Below are positions 31,277-40,204 of a stretch of 41,594 nucleotides of DNA, piece by piece. A program made the position numbers and the translations under genes. Source of the stretch: Bacteroidales bacterium (GTDB lineage Bacteria; Bacteroidota; Bacteroidia; Bacteroidales; UBA932); the NCBI GenBank assembly GCA_017546125.1, contig JAFYXO010000005.1, positions 1 through 41,594 of the forward strand, written 5' to 3'. Positions within the stretch are counted from its first letter, which is position 1, and every line of letters begins with the position of its first letter. The notes below the pieces were generated by a model, which was not told where the DNA came from, did no database searches, and saw only the letters and a program-made list of their open reading frames with translations.

Positions 31277-33087
31277 TAGCTTTCAATTTCAGAAATAACT
31301 CTTACCGCCTCCTGATAGTGGTTCTCCATGGCAGTAGTACCCGAAGAAGGGGCATATCTTGCATACTCGCAAGCATCCACTACAGCCTCCAACGCTGCTA
31401 CCAATTCATCTGAAGAACCTTTTGATATCAGTTTCTCACGTATAACATCTCTATTCAGCTCGCCTGCAGGGATCATCAGTTTGTCTGACAAATACCCCAA
31501 AATCGCCTTATGCAGCTCCTCGTAGAATGCAGTATAAAGCTCCTGCTTCAAGAAAGACTCAGCCCTCTTCAATCTCTCCTTCGCCACCTTCTTAGCCCTT
31601 CTGTTCCTTCTGCCCACTACATCCTGCCTGCGGGCAATGCTCTTCTCCAGGATATAAGCAGCCAGGAAGAATAGTACAACAACACCCCCCATTCCACACC
31701 AGAAGCCCACAGAGGCAATGGCAAAGGCATCCCCTTTCTTCAAGTGCGCTGCAGAGGTTACAATATATCTCACATCCTCGCCAAGCGATTTGACACTCTG
31801 CTTGCTGACTCCGGAAGGGATAACAGTGGCGCTGCTCTCTTCACCTCTTGCCACATTTATCACCTTTGGCTCAGATTTGAGAGATACGTATTTATTGCTG
31901 TTCACATTGTAATAACTGAACGTCACAGGCTCTATTTCGAAAGTACCCGAACTTCTCGGAATAAACGGATATTCAAAGATCTTGGAACCAGAAGAGCCAT
32001 GAGCAGTAGTGGCAATGTCTTCCCTCCTCTTGACATCGTACACTTCGAAATCGGGAGGGAAATTCACCTTGGGTGCTTCGATGAGATTGAGGTTACCGGT
32101 TCCCGATATGGTAACAATCAGAGAGGCCGCCTCGTGGGCACTGAGGGAATCCCTCGACACCTTCACATCGAGTTTGTAATTACCTACACCTCCGGTAAAT
32201 GAGGATGGGGCCCCACTTGGAAGTGGTGATACTACCACTGCCATTCTGGGGGTATGAATCCTCTTTTTGAGGGTCTGGTAATTGTCGAAGAAATCGTCAA
32301 ATATCGAGCGGGAAGGCGCATTCGATCTCACCTGCACTGCACAAATCATCTCCGCTGGATCGATATAAAGTTCCCCTGTCTGCTGTGGAAGTAGCATATA
32401 TTTGCGGAGCAATGCGGCACTGTAAATCTCACCGTTATGGGTCTCACGGACAAACTCCAGATTTGATGGAGCCTCTATCTCCTGGCTCCAGAATCCGTTG
32501 AAAGATGGGAATTTGATATCCTCCACCCCACTGATATTGGTTCGGGTCAGCAGCTTCAGGGTAGCGATCACAGGCTCACCTTTCACCACTTTGCTCTTGC
32601 TCAAGGTCAATGTCAACTTGATGTCATCCTCCCCTATCGACGGGTAGCGGTCTCTTCCGTTCACACCATTGCCGGAGTCTGAGGAATCTGACTTTTTAGC
32701 ACTCTTGACCACCTCAATGGTGATGCTTTTGGAGGTATAGGTCTCTTTATCTATCACCACTGATGCCGCGGGGATGGTAAACTTACCTTCACTTTTGGCC
32801 AATAGTATATAGGTATAGCTCTGCTGATAGGTATGGGTCCTCTGCCCATTCACGATGTTTGTGCTGGACATGGTCGATGTGGTGGGACCTGCCAGTACCT
32901 GGAAATCATCTATCTGGGGAGGTGTAAACTCCTTGGTCTTCCCTGTGGCTGTATACACCAGTCTGAACGCCTCGTCCAGTGCCACCACATTTGGTGCCTC
33001 TACACTAAGACTATGCTGTGCCCTCACAGATGTGAAGCTCAGCAAGAGTGTGAGTAACAATAAAATTTTTAGTGGTACGTGCTTCAT
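31276..33087 (-). CDS. batD: BatD: large exported protein of the aerotolerance locus
   Basis: 603 residues. A signal peptide (cleavage near VRAQ) is followed by a long beta-rich region of Ig-like domains (about 25-440, with VEAPNVVALDEAFRLVYTATG typical of BatD). A membrane helix lies at 458-480, and a basic cytoplasmic tail of 123 residues (RRNRRAKKVAKERLKRAE) forms a helical bundle. It lies 9 bases after the batB-batC fusion gene and overlaps batE. BatD proteins (oxygen-tolerance domain family) probably form the periplasmic part of a complex with the vWA proteins BatA and BatB. Its biochemistry is not established. Confidence 0.9.
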   Translation of the reverse strand: MKHVPLKILLLLTLLLSFTSVRAQHSLSVEAPNVVALDEAFRLVYTATGKTKEFTPPQIDDFQVLAGPTTSTMSSTNIVNGQRTHTYQQSYTYILLAKSEGKFTIPAASVVIDKETYTSKSITIEVVKSAKKSDSSDSGNGVNGRDRYPSIGEDDIKLTLTLSKSKVVKGEPVIATLKLLTRTNISGVEDIKFPSFNGFWSQEIEAPSNLEFVRETHNGEIYSAALLRKYMLLPQQTGELYIDPAEMICAVQVRSNAPSRSIFDDFFDNYQTLKKRIHTPRMAVVVSPLPSGAPSSFTGGVGNYKLDVKVSRDSLSAHEAASLIVTISGTGNLNLIEAPKVNFPPDFEVYDVKRREDIATTAHGSSGSKIFEYPFIPRSSGTFEIEPVTFSYYNVNSNKYVSLKSEPKVINVARGEESSATVIPSGVSKQSVKSLGEDVRYIVTSAAHLKKGDAFAIASVGFWCGMGGVVVLFFLAAYILEKSIARRQDVVGRRNRRAKKVAKERLKRAESFLKQELYTAFYEELHKAILGYLSDKLMIPAGELNRDVIREKLISKGSSDELVAALEAVVDACEYARYAPSSGTTAMENHYQEAVRVISEIES

Positions 33088-33096
33088 ATTTATATA

Positions 33097-34812
33097 TTAC
33101 CAATTTTTCTCTTTCTGTTTGGATTTAACCCTCTCCGCCTTCTCCTTGTTCACCTTGTCCTGAGTCTCTTTCTCCTTGTCCTCTATAGCCTGTAGCATTT
33201 GCTGAGCTGTCTGAGGGGTGATCTTAGGGGGAGCCTGCTGCTGTTGCTGATCCTGTTTGTCCTGATCCTGATTCTGATTCTGATTCTGGTCTTGCTGTTG
33301 ATCCTGCTGTTGCTGGTCCTGATTCTGGTTTTGATCCTGGTTCTGGTTCTGGTTCTGATCCTGGTTCTGATCCTGCTGCTGTTGTTGCTGCTGGTTCTGC
33401 TGATCTTCCAGTTTCTTCTGGGCATAAGCCAGATTGGACTTGGTCTCCATATCGTAAGGATTGCGTCTGAGCGACTCCTTGAATGCATCTACAGCCTCCT
33501 GATATTTCTTCTCCTTGAGGGCCACATTCCCCACATTGTGGAAATAGTCCGAGCTGCGCTCCATCCTACCGTTCTGAAGGGTATCCTTGATGGTGGAGAA
33601 GTGCTTGGCTGCCTCCTGATAGTTCTCCTGCTTGTAGAGGGTATTTCCCAGATTGTATTGCGCAGCGATGGAGGTGGAATCCTTCAGAATACCCCTTCTG
33701 TAATCGATCTCTGCCTGCTGGTAGTCACCATCCTTGTAGGCCCTGTTGCCTGAGCGCACCTCCCTCTTGTCCACCTGACCGAAAACCGGGAGGGAGAGCA
33801 GAAGGGTCACCATTACAAACAGCTTCCTCCTGTTTCTGCGATTATTTATCAGGAACTCTATTAGAAGGAAGAAGAGTGCTATACCGAAGAAATACATATA
33901 TTGTTCGTCAAACTCCTCAAATACCACATTCTGATACCTCTTCTCCTCCATATCCCTGATCTCGTCGATGATAGGGTTAAGACCGAACTCCGATGTTCCG
34001 GCCCTCACATAAAGACCGTCACCGGCATTGGCCACATCCCTCAGGGTCTGTTCATCCAGACGGGTAACCACTATATTTCCATCCTTATCCTTCATCAGCT
34101 CCCCATCTTTAGGGATAGGCTTACCCTCAACTGATCCGACTCCCACACAGAATACCCTTGCCCCCATAGTGGTGGCATCTTTAGCAGCACTGACAGGATC
34201 ATCCTCATGGTTTTCACCATCGGTTATAAGGATAATGGCCCTGCTGTTCTCACTCTCCATACTGAAGCTCTTGACACAGGTGAGGATGGCCTCCCCCAGA
34301 GCAGTTCCCTGCACAGGGATACTCTCGGTGGTAATGCTGTTAAGGAATATTTTGGCCGACACATAGTCTGTGGTGATAGGGAGCTGGACAAATGACTGCC
34401 CTGCAAACACCACCAGACCTATCCTGTCATCCTGAAGTCTGTCCACAAGTTTGGATATTGCCAGCTTGGCCCTCTCCAGACGGTTTGGATAATAGTCCTC
34501 AGCCAACATAGAGTTAGAGACATCAAGTGCGATCATAATCTCTGCACCTGTCACCTCCTGTTTCTTAAGGGTGGCACCTATCTGAGGACGTGCAAGACCG
34601 ATAGAGAAGAAGAAAAATGCCAATGAGTAGAACAAGAGTTTTACCCACCCCTTCTTAGAAGACCTCTCAGGGGTAAGTCTGGCTACCAGCTCAGGGTCCC
34701 CAAACTTCGCCACTCTCCTCTTTCTCCCTCTGAGCATAAGCCAGTAGACCATGAAGAACAGTGGTATAAGGAATATTAAAAACAGATATTCTCCTTGTGC
34801 AAAATGTATCAT
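33097..34812 (-). CDS. BatB-BatC fusion: vWA membrane protein joined to a TPR protein
   Basis: 571 residues, about the sum of BatB and BatC. Part 1 (1-330) is BatB: two membrane helices (about 8-27 and 58-75), a vWA domain with the MIDAS motif DVSNS (97-101) and ITDGEN (196-201), and a third membrane helix at 305-323. Part 2 (about 330-571) is BatC: a signal-peptide-like stretch KLFVMVTLLLSLPVFGQ (330-346), TPR repeats (about 350-470), a Gln/Asn/Asp-rich stretch (471-526) and a charged C-terminus. The retained signal-like sequence at the junction shows it came from joining two genes or from loss of a stop. It overlaps batA by one base. Confidence 0.88.
   Translation of the reverse strand: MIHFAQGEYLFLIFLIPLFFMVYWLMLRGRKRRVAKFGDPELVARLTPERSSKKGWVKLLFYSLAFFFFSIGLARPQIGATLKKQEVTGAEIMIALDVSNSMLAEDYYPNRLERAKLAISKLVDRLQDDRIGLVVFAGQSFVQLPITTDYVSAKIFLNSITTESIPVQGTALGEAILTCVKSFSMESENSRAIILITDGENHEDDPVSAAKDATTMGARVFCVGVGSVEGKPIPKDGELMKDKDGNIVVTRLDEQTLRDVANAGDGLYVRAGTSEFGLNPIIDEIRDMEEKRYQNVVFEEFDEQYMYFFGIALFFLLIEFLINNRRNRRKLFVMVTLLLSLPVFGQVDKREVRSGNRAYKDGDYQQAEIDYRRGILKDSTSIAAQYNLGNTLYKQENYQEAAKHFSTIKDTLQNGRMERSSDYFHNVGNVALKEKKYQEAVDAFKESLRRNPYDMETKSNLAYAQKKLEDQQNQQQQQQQDQNQDQNQNQNQDQNQNQDQQQQDQQQDQNQNQNQDQDKQDQQQQQAPPKITPQTAQQMLQAIEDKEKETQDKVNKEKAERVKSKQKEKNW
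33235..33402 (-). repeat. Low-complexity Gln/Asn/Asp-rich coding repeat in the BatC part
   Basis: About 56 codons are nearly all Gln, Asn or Asp (QDQNQDQNQNQ type), built from short CAG/CAA, AAT/AAC and GAT/GAC units. On the plus strand this reads as a long run of CTGATTCTG-like words that also creates a spurious Leu/Ile-rich open frame. Confidence 0.85.
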
Positions 34813-35807
34813 TATACTATCCTCCTCGCTCCAAAAAGTCTTACAATCAATTCTACAAACAGTGCGACCAGAGCAATAAGTCCAAAGCGCAGGAACTCCT
34901 CCTTATATAGAGGGAAAGAGTCCACAGTGGTTTTGCTCTTCTCCATATCGTTGATCTGACGGTAGATCTCCAGCAGTTTGGTATTGTCTGTGGCACGGAA
35001 ATACTCTCCTCCGGTCTCAGTGGCAATCTGCTTCAAAAGCGCCTCGTCTATCTCCACCTTCACCATCATCTCCTTCACTCCGTATGGGGTCATCATCGGA
35101 TATGGGGCCTCACCCATTGCTCCGACACCTATAGTATAAACCCTGATCCCGTAAGTCTTGGCTATCTCGATAGCCATTTGCGGAGCAATCTCGCCTCTGT
35201 TGTTGACACCATCGGTCAACAGGATTATCACGCGGCTTTTGGCAGGGCTGTCCTTTAATCTGGCCACTGCATTTGCAAGCCCGTTTCCAATGGCGGTACC
35301 ATCCTCGATAATTCCGCACTCCACCTCCTTCATCAGGTTTATAAGGGTAGACCTGTCGGTGGTCAATGGGGCCTGGGTAAAGCTCTCCCCGGCAAACACC
35401 ACCACGCCGATCCTATCGGTAGGCCTCTCGGCAATGAATTGGATGGCAATATCCTTCGATGCCCCTATCCTGTCGGGCTCAAAGTCCCTTGCAAGCATAC
35501 TGGTCGAAATATCCATTGCCAATACTATATCGATACCCTCCGAGTCAATCTTCTCAAACATCGAAGAGGATCTTGGTCTTGCTATCGCAACAATTATCGC
35601 CGCTACCGCAATGCACCTCATCACAAATGGGGTATGGCGCAAAATCTTATGCAGAGGATTCCCTTTGAATCTGTATGGTGCAGCAGACGACACTACCAGC
35701 GATGGGTTCTTCCTCCTCAACTCCCTGTAAAGATAGATCCCTATCATAGGGAGGAGCAGGAACTCCAGATAGAGGAGTTTGGGGTATTCGAAAAAGATAC
35801 TATCCAT
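34812..35807 (-). CDS. batA: BatA: membrane-anchored vWA protein
   Basis: 331 residues. Two N-terminal membrane helices (about 10-27 and 60-77) flank a basic loop, a vWA domain carries the MIDAS motif DISTS (99-103), a conserved Thr loop (APLTTDRS) and LLTDGVNNRG, and a C-terminal membrane helix lies at about 308-326. It is paired with the BatB part of the next gene, and the two vWA domains probably form a heteromeric complex at the inner membrane on the periplasmic side (family knowledge plus inference). It overlaps the upstream gene by 8 bases and batB-batC by 1. Confidence 0.92.
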   Translation of the reverse strand: MDSIFFEYPKLLYLEFLLLPMIGIYLYRELRRKNPSLVVSSAAPYRFKGNPLHKILRHTPFVMRCIAVAAIIVAIARPRSSSMFEKIDSEGIDIVLAMDISTSMLARDFEPDRIGASKDIAIQFIAERPTDRIGVVVFAGESFTQAPLTTDRSTLINLMKEVECGIIEDGTAIGNGLANAVARLKDSPAKSRVIILLTDGVNNRGEIAPQMAIEIAKTYGIRVYTIGVGAMGEAPYPMMTPYGVKEMMVKVEIDEALLKQIATETGGEYFRATDNTKLLEIYRQINDMEKSKTTVDSFPLYKEEFLRFGLIALVALFVELIVRLFGARRIV

Positions 35808-36756
35808 GATTCTCCTCCTCTTCCAGTTTGGTTACATAGGTGGCATTTACAAATCTCACCGCCACAGGGATTGCCCTCTCGTTCTCCCCCTCCGAAGCCT
35901 TGTATTTCGCAAATTTCACCAGGTCGGAGACATTGAACATCTCCTTGAGTTCTTCCCACTCGGAGCCACTCACATCCATCCCCTCCAGCTCTTTCACTAT
36001 CTCGGCTGTAGTCTTCTCAAATGTAGAGATGCCGTATCTTGAATCCAGGTACTCCCTGATGGTATCTGTAATCTCTGTGTAATACTCCTTCTCCTTGTTA
36101 TTCTGCCAGAGTTTTTTCCCTCTGATCTCCTCCAAAGAGCGGAGTGCTGTGATGTGTGGAGGGTCGCTCACTACAGGTTTGCCGAATAATGCCCTGTTCT
36201 CCCTCCTGTTTCTGATCGCCTTATAGATTATGTACGCTATCACCAGAAGGAGAATACCCAGACCTGCCCATGGGATCACCTCTTTGAATGTGACCGGATA
36301 GGTGTAAGGCCCCTTGATGTCGTACATCTGATAAGTGGCTGTATCGATAGGGATGGTGGTTACCTCCAGATTTCTCCCCTCTATCACCACTGTATCCACC
36401 AGCTCCTCACCTTTATAGAAATATATCACCTGCCTTGGGAGGTAGTATGAACCACTATCGAATGAGGTGACAATGGCCTTCATATCGATATCGTAGTGAT
36501 TCTTCCTCTTCTTTAGTGTATCGAAAGTGTACTCCTTTATAAGCTCCACTCCGGGAACGACCGGATTGAGCAGCGAATCTACCCAGATGGTGACATCTGC
36601 GGGTACATTCACCCTGGCTCCCCACTCCACCTGATCACCGATCAGAATGGTATCTCTGGAGAAGGTGGATGATAGCACCTCCTGTCCGCTGGCCCCTATG
36701 ATGGATACAAGCGACAGAAGTGCTGCAAGTACTGTATTTCTAATATATCTTATCAT
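35800..36756 (-). CDS. Bat-locus membrane protein of unknown function
   Basis: 318 residues. A signal peptide (cleavage near GASGQ) is followed by a periplasmic beta-rich domain (about 25-155, with DTILIGDQVEWGARVNVPADV). A membrane helix lies at about 163-185 (PWAGLGILLLVIAYIIYKA), and a cytoplasmic helical tail follows (about 190-318, KLWQNNKEKEYYTEITD). The layout (periplasmic beta domain, one helix, cytoplasmic helical tail) mirrors BatD on a smaller scale. In Bacteroidota a gene of this kind usually lies between the DUF58 gene and batA. It overlaps the DUF58 stop by one base and batA by 8. Confidence 0.8.
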   Translation of the reverse strand: MIRYIRNTVLAALLSLVSIIGASGQEVLSSTFSRDTILIGDQVEWGARVNVPADVTIWVDSLLNPVVPGVELIKEYTFDTLKKRKNHYDIDMKAIVTSFDSGSYYLPRQVIYFYKGEELVDTVVIEGRNLEVTTIPIDTATYQMYDIKGPYTYPVTFKEVIPWAGLGILLLVIAYIIYKAIRNRRENRALFGKPVVSDPPHITALRSLEEIRGKKLWQNNKEKEYYTEITDTIREYLDSRYGISTFEKTTAEIVKELEGMDVSGSEWEELKEMFNVSDLVKFAKYKASEGENERAIPVAVRFVNATYVTKLEEEENHG

Positions 36757-37637
36757 TACGCTCTACTCTTAAACAGTGAGACAAGACCTTTCACATAATC
36801 CTCATCGGTCCTGATGCTCACACAATCCACTTTATATTTTCTCAATGTGGTGATAGCCTTATTGTAAACTATGTCATTCCACTCCTTGAACTCCCTCCTC
36901 CACTTCCTGTCAGAGGTATTGACCCACATCTGCTCACCGGTCTCTCCATCTGTGATATTGACAAGACCCACATCTGGCATCTCTTTCTCCCTGGGGTCGT
37001 AGATGTTGATCGCAGAGATATCGTGTCTGTTTACAGCCACTTTAAGGGCATCCTCATAATTGGGATGACCGCTCTGGTCCACATCGAGAAGGTCAGACAG
37101 AAGAAATGCTGTACACTTCTTCTTTATCGCATTGGTAAGGAAACGGAGTGCCTCCCCGATATTTGTCCCCCTCTCCTGAGGTTCAAACTCGATCAGCTCC
37201 CTGATAATCCTCAACAGATGGCTCCTCCCCTTCTTGGGTGGGATGAATTTTTCCACTTTTGAGCTGAAGAAAAGGGCCCCCACTTTATCGTTGTTGATCG
37301 AAGCAGAGAATGAGAGTACTGCCGCCACCTCAGCCATCAGATCCTTTTTCATTTTGGATGTGGTACCGAAAAATCTCGAACCGCTCACATCGACCAGTAG
37401 GACCACTGTGAGCTCCCTCTCCTCCTCGAAGACCTTGATGAAAGGGGCACGGAGTCTGGCTGTAACATTCCAGTCCATATTCCTCACATCATCACCATAC
37501 TGGTACTCACGCACCTCACTAAAGGCCATACCCCTCCCCTTGAATGCAGAGTGGTACTCACCTGCAAATATCTGATGGGAGAGAGATTTGGTCTTGATCT
37601 CTATCTTCCTTACCTTTTTCAGCAATTCGTTATCCAT
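36756..37637 (-). CDS. DUF58 (vWA-like) protein, partner of MoxR
   Basis: 293 residues with no signal peptide or membrane helix. The DUF58 signature REYQYGDDVRNMDWNVTARL (43-62) is followed by a vWA-like core with a MIDAS-type DVSGS (83-87). DUF58 proteins almost always follow moxR genes. They are thought to act as adaptors or substrates of the MoxR AAA+ ATPase, which may activate the membrane vWA proteins (family knowledge, mechanism inferred). It lies 18 bases after moxR. Confidence 0.92.
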   Translation of the reverse strand: MDNELLKKVRKIEIKTKSLSHQIFAGEYHSAFKGRGMAFSEVREYQYGDDVRNMDWNVTARLRAPFIKVFEEERELTVVLLVDVSGSRFFGTTSKMKKDLMAEVAAVLSFSASINNDKVGALFFSSKVEKFIPPKKGRSHLLRIIRELIEFEPQERGTNIGEALRFLTNAIKKKCTAFLLSDLLDVDQSGHPNYEDALKVAVNRHDISAINIYDPREKEMPDVGLVNITDGETGEQMWVNTSDRKWRREFKEWNDIVYNKAITTLRKYKVDCVSIRTDEDYVKGLVSLFKSRA

Positions 37638-37655
37638 ATTCTCTATACAGATCTA

Positions 37656-38648
37656 CTAAGGAACATCGACTGCATTGATAATTTCAGAGATAATATTCTC
37701 TGTAGTGATGTTTTCCGCCTCTGCCTCGTATGTAAGGCCGATACGGTGTCTTAGCACCTCATAGCATACTGCCCTTACATCTTCAGGAATCACATAACCT
37801 CTCCTCTTGATGAATGCATAAGCTTTTGCAGCCATAGCAAGAGAGATGGAAGCACGTGGAGAACCACCGTATGCGATAAGATCCTTAAGTTTGCCCAGAC
37901 CGTACTCCTCAGGTGTACGGGTTGCATATACTATATCTACGATATATCTCTCGATTTTCTCATCCATATAGACCTCTTTCACCACTTCGCGTGCTCTGGC
38001 GATATCTTCAGGTTTGAGGATAGGCTGTGGTTTCTGATAACCGCCGCCATTGTTCATACGGATAATAAGTTTCTCCTCCTCTTTCTTAGGATATGTCACC
38101 ACCACTTTCAGCATAAAACGGTCCACCTGCGCCTCAGGTAGCGGATATGTACCCTCCTGCTCGATCGGGTTCTGGGTAGCAAGCACCAAAAATGGCTCAG
38201 GGAGTTTGAATGTCTCATCACCGATAGTTACCTGACGCTCCTGCATAGCCTCCAAAAGTGCAGACTGAACCTTTGCAGGTGAACGGTTGATCTCATCGGC
38301 AAGGATGAAGTTTGCAAAGATGGGACCTTTTTTGATCTGGAACTGCTCAGTCTTCTGGCTGTAAATCATAGTACCGAGGACGTCGGCAGGAAGAAGGTCC
38401 GGTGTAAACTGAATTCTATTGAACTTGGCATTTACACAAGAAGCCAAAGTATTGATAGCTAATGTCTTTGCCAATCCGGGCATACCCTCCAAAAGGATGT
38501 GTCCATTTGCCAAAAGGCCGATAAGAAGATTCTCTACCAGATGTTTCTGACCCACAATCACTTTGTTCATCTCCATGGTCAGAAGATCTACGAATGAACT
38601 CTCCAACTGAATACGTTCGTTTAATTCTTTAATGTTTACAGTATCCAT
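37656..38648 (-). CDS. MoxR-family AAA+ ATPase
   Basis: 330 residues. Walker A is GMPGLAKT (55-62), Walker B ends in D118-E119 (ILADEINRSPAKVQSALLEAM in part), and a sensor region TQNPIEQEGTYPLPEAQ is followed by the C-terminal helical lid. MoxR proteins work as chaperone-like ATPases that mature metal-containing or vWA partner proteins. It is the first gene of the Bat locus and of a ten-kilobase co-directional run. It is divergent from truA with a 64-base gap. Confidence 0.95.
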   Translation of the reverse strand: MDTVNIKELNERIQLESSFVDLLTMEMNKVIVGQKHLVENLLIGLLANGHILLEGMPGLAKTLAINTLASCVNAKFNRIQFTPDLLPADVLGTMIYSQKTEQFQIKKGPIFANFILADEINRSPAKVQSALLEAMQERQVTIGDETFKLPEPFLVLATQNPIEQEGTYPLPEAQVDRFMLKVVVTYPKKEEEKLIIRMNNGGGYQKPQPILKPEDIARAREVVKEVYMDEKIERYIVDIVYATRTPEEYGLGKLKDLIAYGGSPRASISLAMAAKAYAFIKRRGYVIPEDVRAVCYEVLRHRIGLTYEAEAENITTENIISEIINAVDVP

Positions 38649-38661
38649 ATTAAAATATTTG

Positions 38662-38669
38662 TATTTTTG
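38662..38669 (+). promoter_or_regulatory. Candidate -7 element for truA-exbB-exbD-tonB
   Basis: TATTTTTG fits TAnnTTTG and lies 43 bases before the truA ATG. No TTTG at the expected upstream spacing. Confidence 0.4.
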
Positions 38670-38687
38670 CGTAGTTTTTTGAACTTA

Positions 38688-38695
38688 CAAAATTA
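38688..38695 (-). promoter_or_regulatory. Candidate -7 element for the moxR-bat operon
   Basis: Minus-strand TAATTTTG (CAAAATTA on the plus strand) fits TAnnTTTG and lies 39 bases before the moxR start. It lies to the right of the truA element, so transcripts from the two would overlap by about 20 bases. Confidence 0.45.
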
Positions 38696-38712
38696 GTAAA
38701 AATTCTTATTTG

Positions 38713-39504
38713 ATGAGGTATTTCTTATGCATATCGTACCGCGGTGCAGGCTTCAGCGGATGGCAAATTCAGGAAAATGCACATACCATTGAGGCTGAGG
38801 TGGAAAAAACCCTCTCAACACTCCTTGGAGAGACCATTGATGTGGTCGGCGCAGGGAGGACAGACACCGGTGTGAATGCAAAGAACTTTTATGCCCATTT
38901 TGACTCCTCTTCACAGGAGCTGGTTTCAAATCCGGAGAGGATTGTTTACAAAATGAATGCCATTCTCCCTTACGGGATATCTGTAAATTCGATAATTCCG
39001 GTACACGAGGATGCTCATGCGAGATTTGATGCCACAAGCAGAACATATAAATACTATATTCATTGTTCAAAAGACCCATTTTGTGAAAGTTATTCGTACT
39101 TTTGCAAATTCGATCTCGATACTGATGCGATGAACAGAGGGGCGCAGTTTTTGTTGGGAAAGAGAGATTTCAGCAGTTTTGAGAAGGCCAATGGGGGAAA
39201 TGCCACCTCCATTTGTGAGGTTACCGAAGCGAGGTGGGAAGAGTACACCCCTGTAGTGGCGGGATCAGACTCCACCAAATATCTCGTCTTCACCATCACT
39301 GCCAACAGGTTTTTGAGGAATATGGTGAGGGCTGTGGTAGGTTCATTGGTTGAGATCGGACGCGGGAAGAGGGATCCGGAATGGATCTGTGAACTCCTGG
39401 ATCAGAAAGACAGATGCGCCGCAGGGCAATCGGTTCCAGGCCATGCACTGTTTTTGACAAATGTGGAATACCCTTATATAGAAAACAATAAAATTGACAA
39501 ATAG
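38713..39504 (+). CDS. truA: tRNA pseudouridine(38-40) synthase
   Basis: 263 residues from the ATG at 38713; a TTG just before it is in frame but MRYFLCISYRGAGFSGWQ is the family start. The catalytic Asp is D51 in GAGRTDTGV. The usual GRTDxGVHA reads GRTDTGVNA, with Asn for His. Downstream are ARFDATSRTYKYYI, DFSSFEK and ITANRFLRNMVRAVVG, all normal for TruA. It makes pseudouridine at positions 38-40 of the anticodon arm. exbB starts 2 bases after its stop. Confidence 0.94.
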   Translation: MRYFLCISYRGAGFSGWQIQENAHTIEAEVEKTLSTLLGETIDVVGAGRTDTGVNAKNFYAHFDSSSQELVSNPERIVYKMNAILPYGISVNSIIPVHEDAHARFDATSRTYKYYIHCSKDPFCESYSYFCKFDLDTDAMNRGAQFLLGKRDFSSFEKANGGNATSICEVTEARWEEYTPVVAGSDSTKYLVFTITANRFLRNMVRAVVGSLVEIGRGKRDPEWICELLDQKDRCAAGQSVPGHALFLTNVEYPYIENNKIDK

Positions 39505-39506
39505 AT

Positions 39507-40202
39507 ATGTTTACACTACTACAAGCAAGCGCTGAAGTTGTAGCACAAGAGGTAGTTGCTACACAAGAACTCAATTTTTCTCTTTGGAACATGGCTGTAA
39601 AAGGTGGATGGCTTATGCTCGTCCTACTTGGTCTCTCTATCGCAGCCATCTACATCTTCGGTCAGAAATGGTGGGCAATCAGAAAAGCTGCCAACATCGA
39701 CAAAAACTTCATGAACGAGATCCGCAACCTTATCCACGAAGGTAAGATCAATGCCGCCATAGAGCTTTGCAAAAATGACAATTCACCTATCGCACGTCTT
39801 GTAGAGAAAGGTATCGAAAGGATCGGACGTCCACTATCAGACATTCAGGCTGCAGTGGAGAACACCGGCAATGTGGAGGTGGCCAAACTTGAAAAGAACC
39901 TCCCTATCCTGGCTACCATCTCAGGTGGAGCACCTATGATTGGTTTCTTGGGTACAGTAGCCGGTATGATCCAGGCATTCTTCAATATGTCCCAAGCAGG
40001 CAACAATATCGACATCACCCTCCTTTCAGGTGGTATTTACACCGCTATGGTGACTACAGTGGGTGGTCTTTTCGTAGGTATCATCGCCTATTTCGGCTAC
40101 AACTACCTTACATCCAAGATCTCTGACTTGGTATTTATGATGGAGAGCACCACCATCGAATTTATGGATATGCTTCACGAACCTGCTGACACCATCAAAT
40201 AA
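39507..40202 (+). CDS. exbB: ExbB/TolQ/MotA-family proton channel protein
   Basis: 231 residues with three membrane helices (about 34-52, 134-158 and 173-200). The conserved part is APMIGFLGTVAGMIQAF (142-158) and SGGIYTAMVTTVGGLFVGIIAYFGYN. The long cytoplasmic segment between helix 1 and 2 is as in ExbB. ExbB forms a pentamer around ExbD that uses the proton gradient to drive TonB. The order exbB-exbD-tonB supports ExbB over TolQ. It is 2 bases after truA and 2 bases before exbD. Confidence 0.93.
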   Translation: MFTLLQASAEVVAQEVVATQELNFSLWNMAVKGGWLMLVLLGLSIAAIYIFGQKWWAIRKAANIDKNFMNEIRNLIHEGKINAAIELCKNDNSPIARLVEKGIERIGRPLSDIQAAVENTGNVEVAKLEKNLPILATISGGAPMIGFLGTVAGMIQAFFNMSQAGNNIDITLLSGGIYTAMVTTVGGLFVGIIAYFGYNYLTSKISDLVFMMESTTIEFMDMLHEPADTIK

Positions 40203-40204
40203 TT

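Noticed and set aside
33199-33753. Plus-strand open frame of 184 codons rich in Leu and Ile
   Set aside because: It is the antisense of the Gln/Asn/Asp repeat and TPR part of the batB-batC gene. Its composition follows from the repeat, and no membrane-protein or family pattern is seen.
38710-38712. TTG start for truA
   Set aside because: ATG follows immediately at 38713 and matches the family N-terminus.
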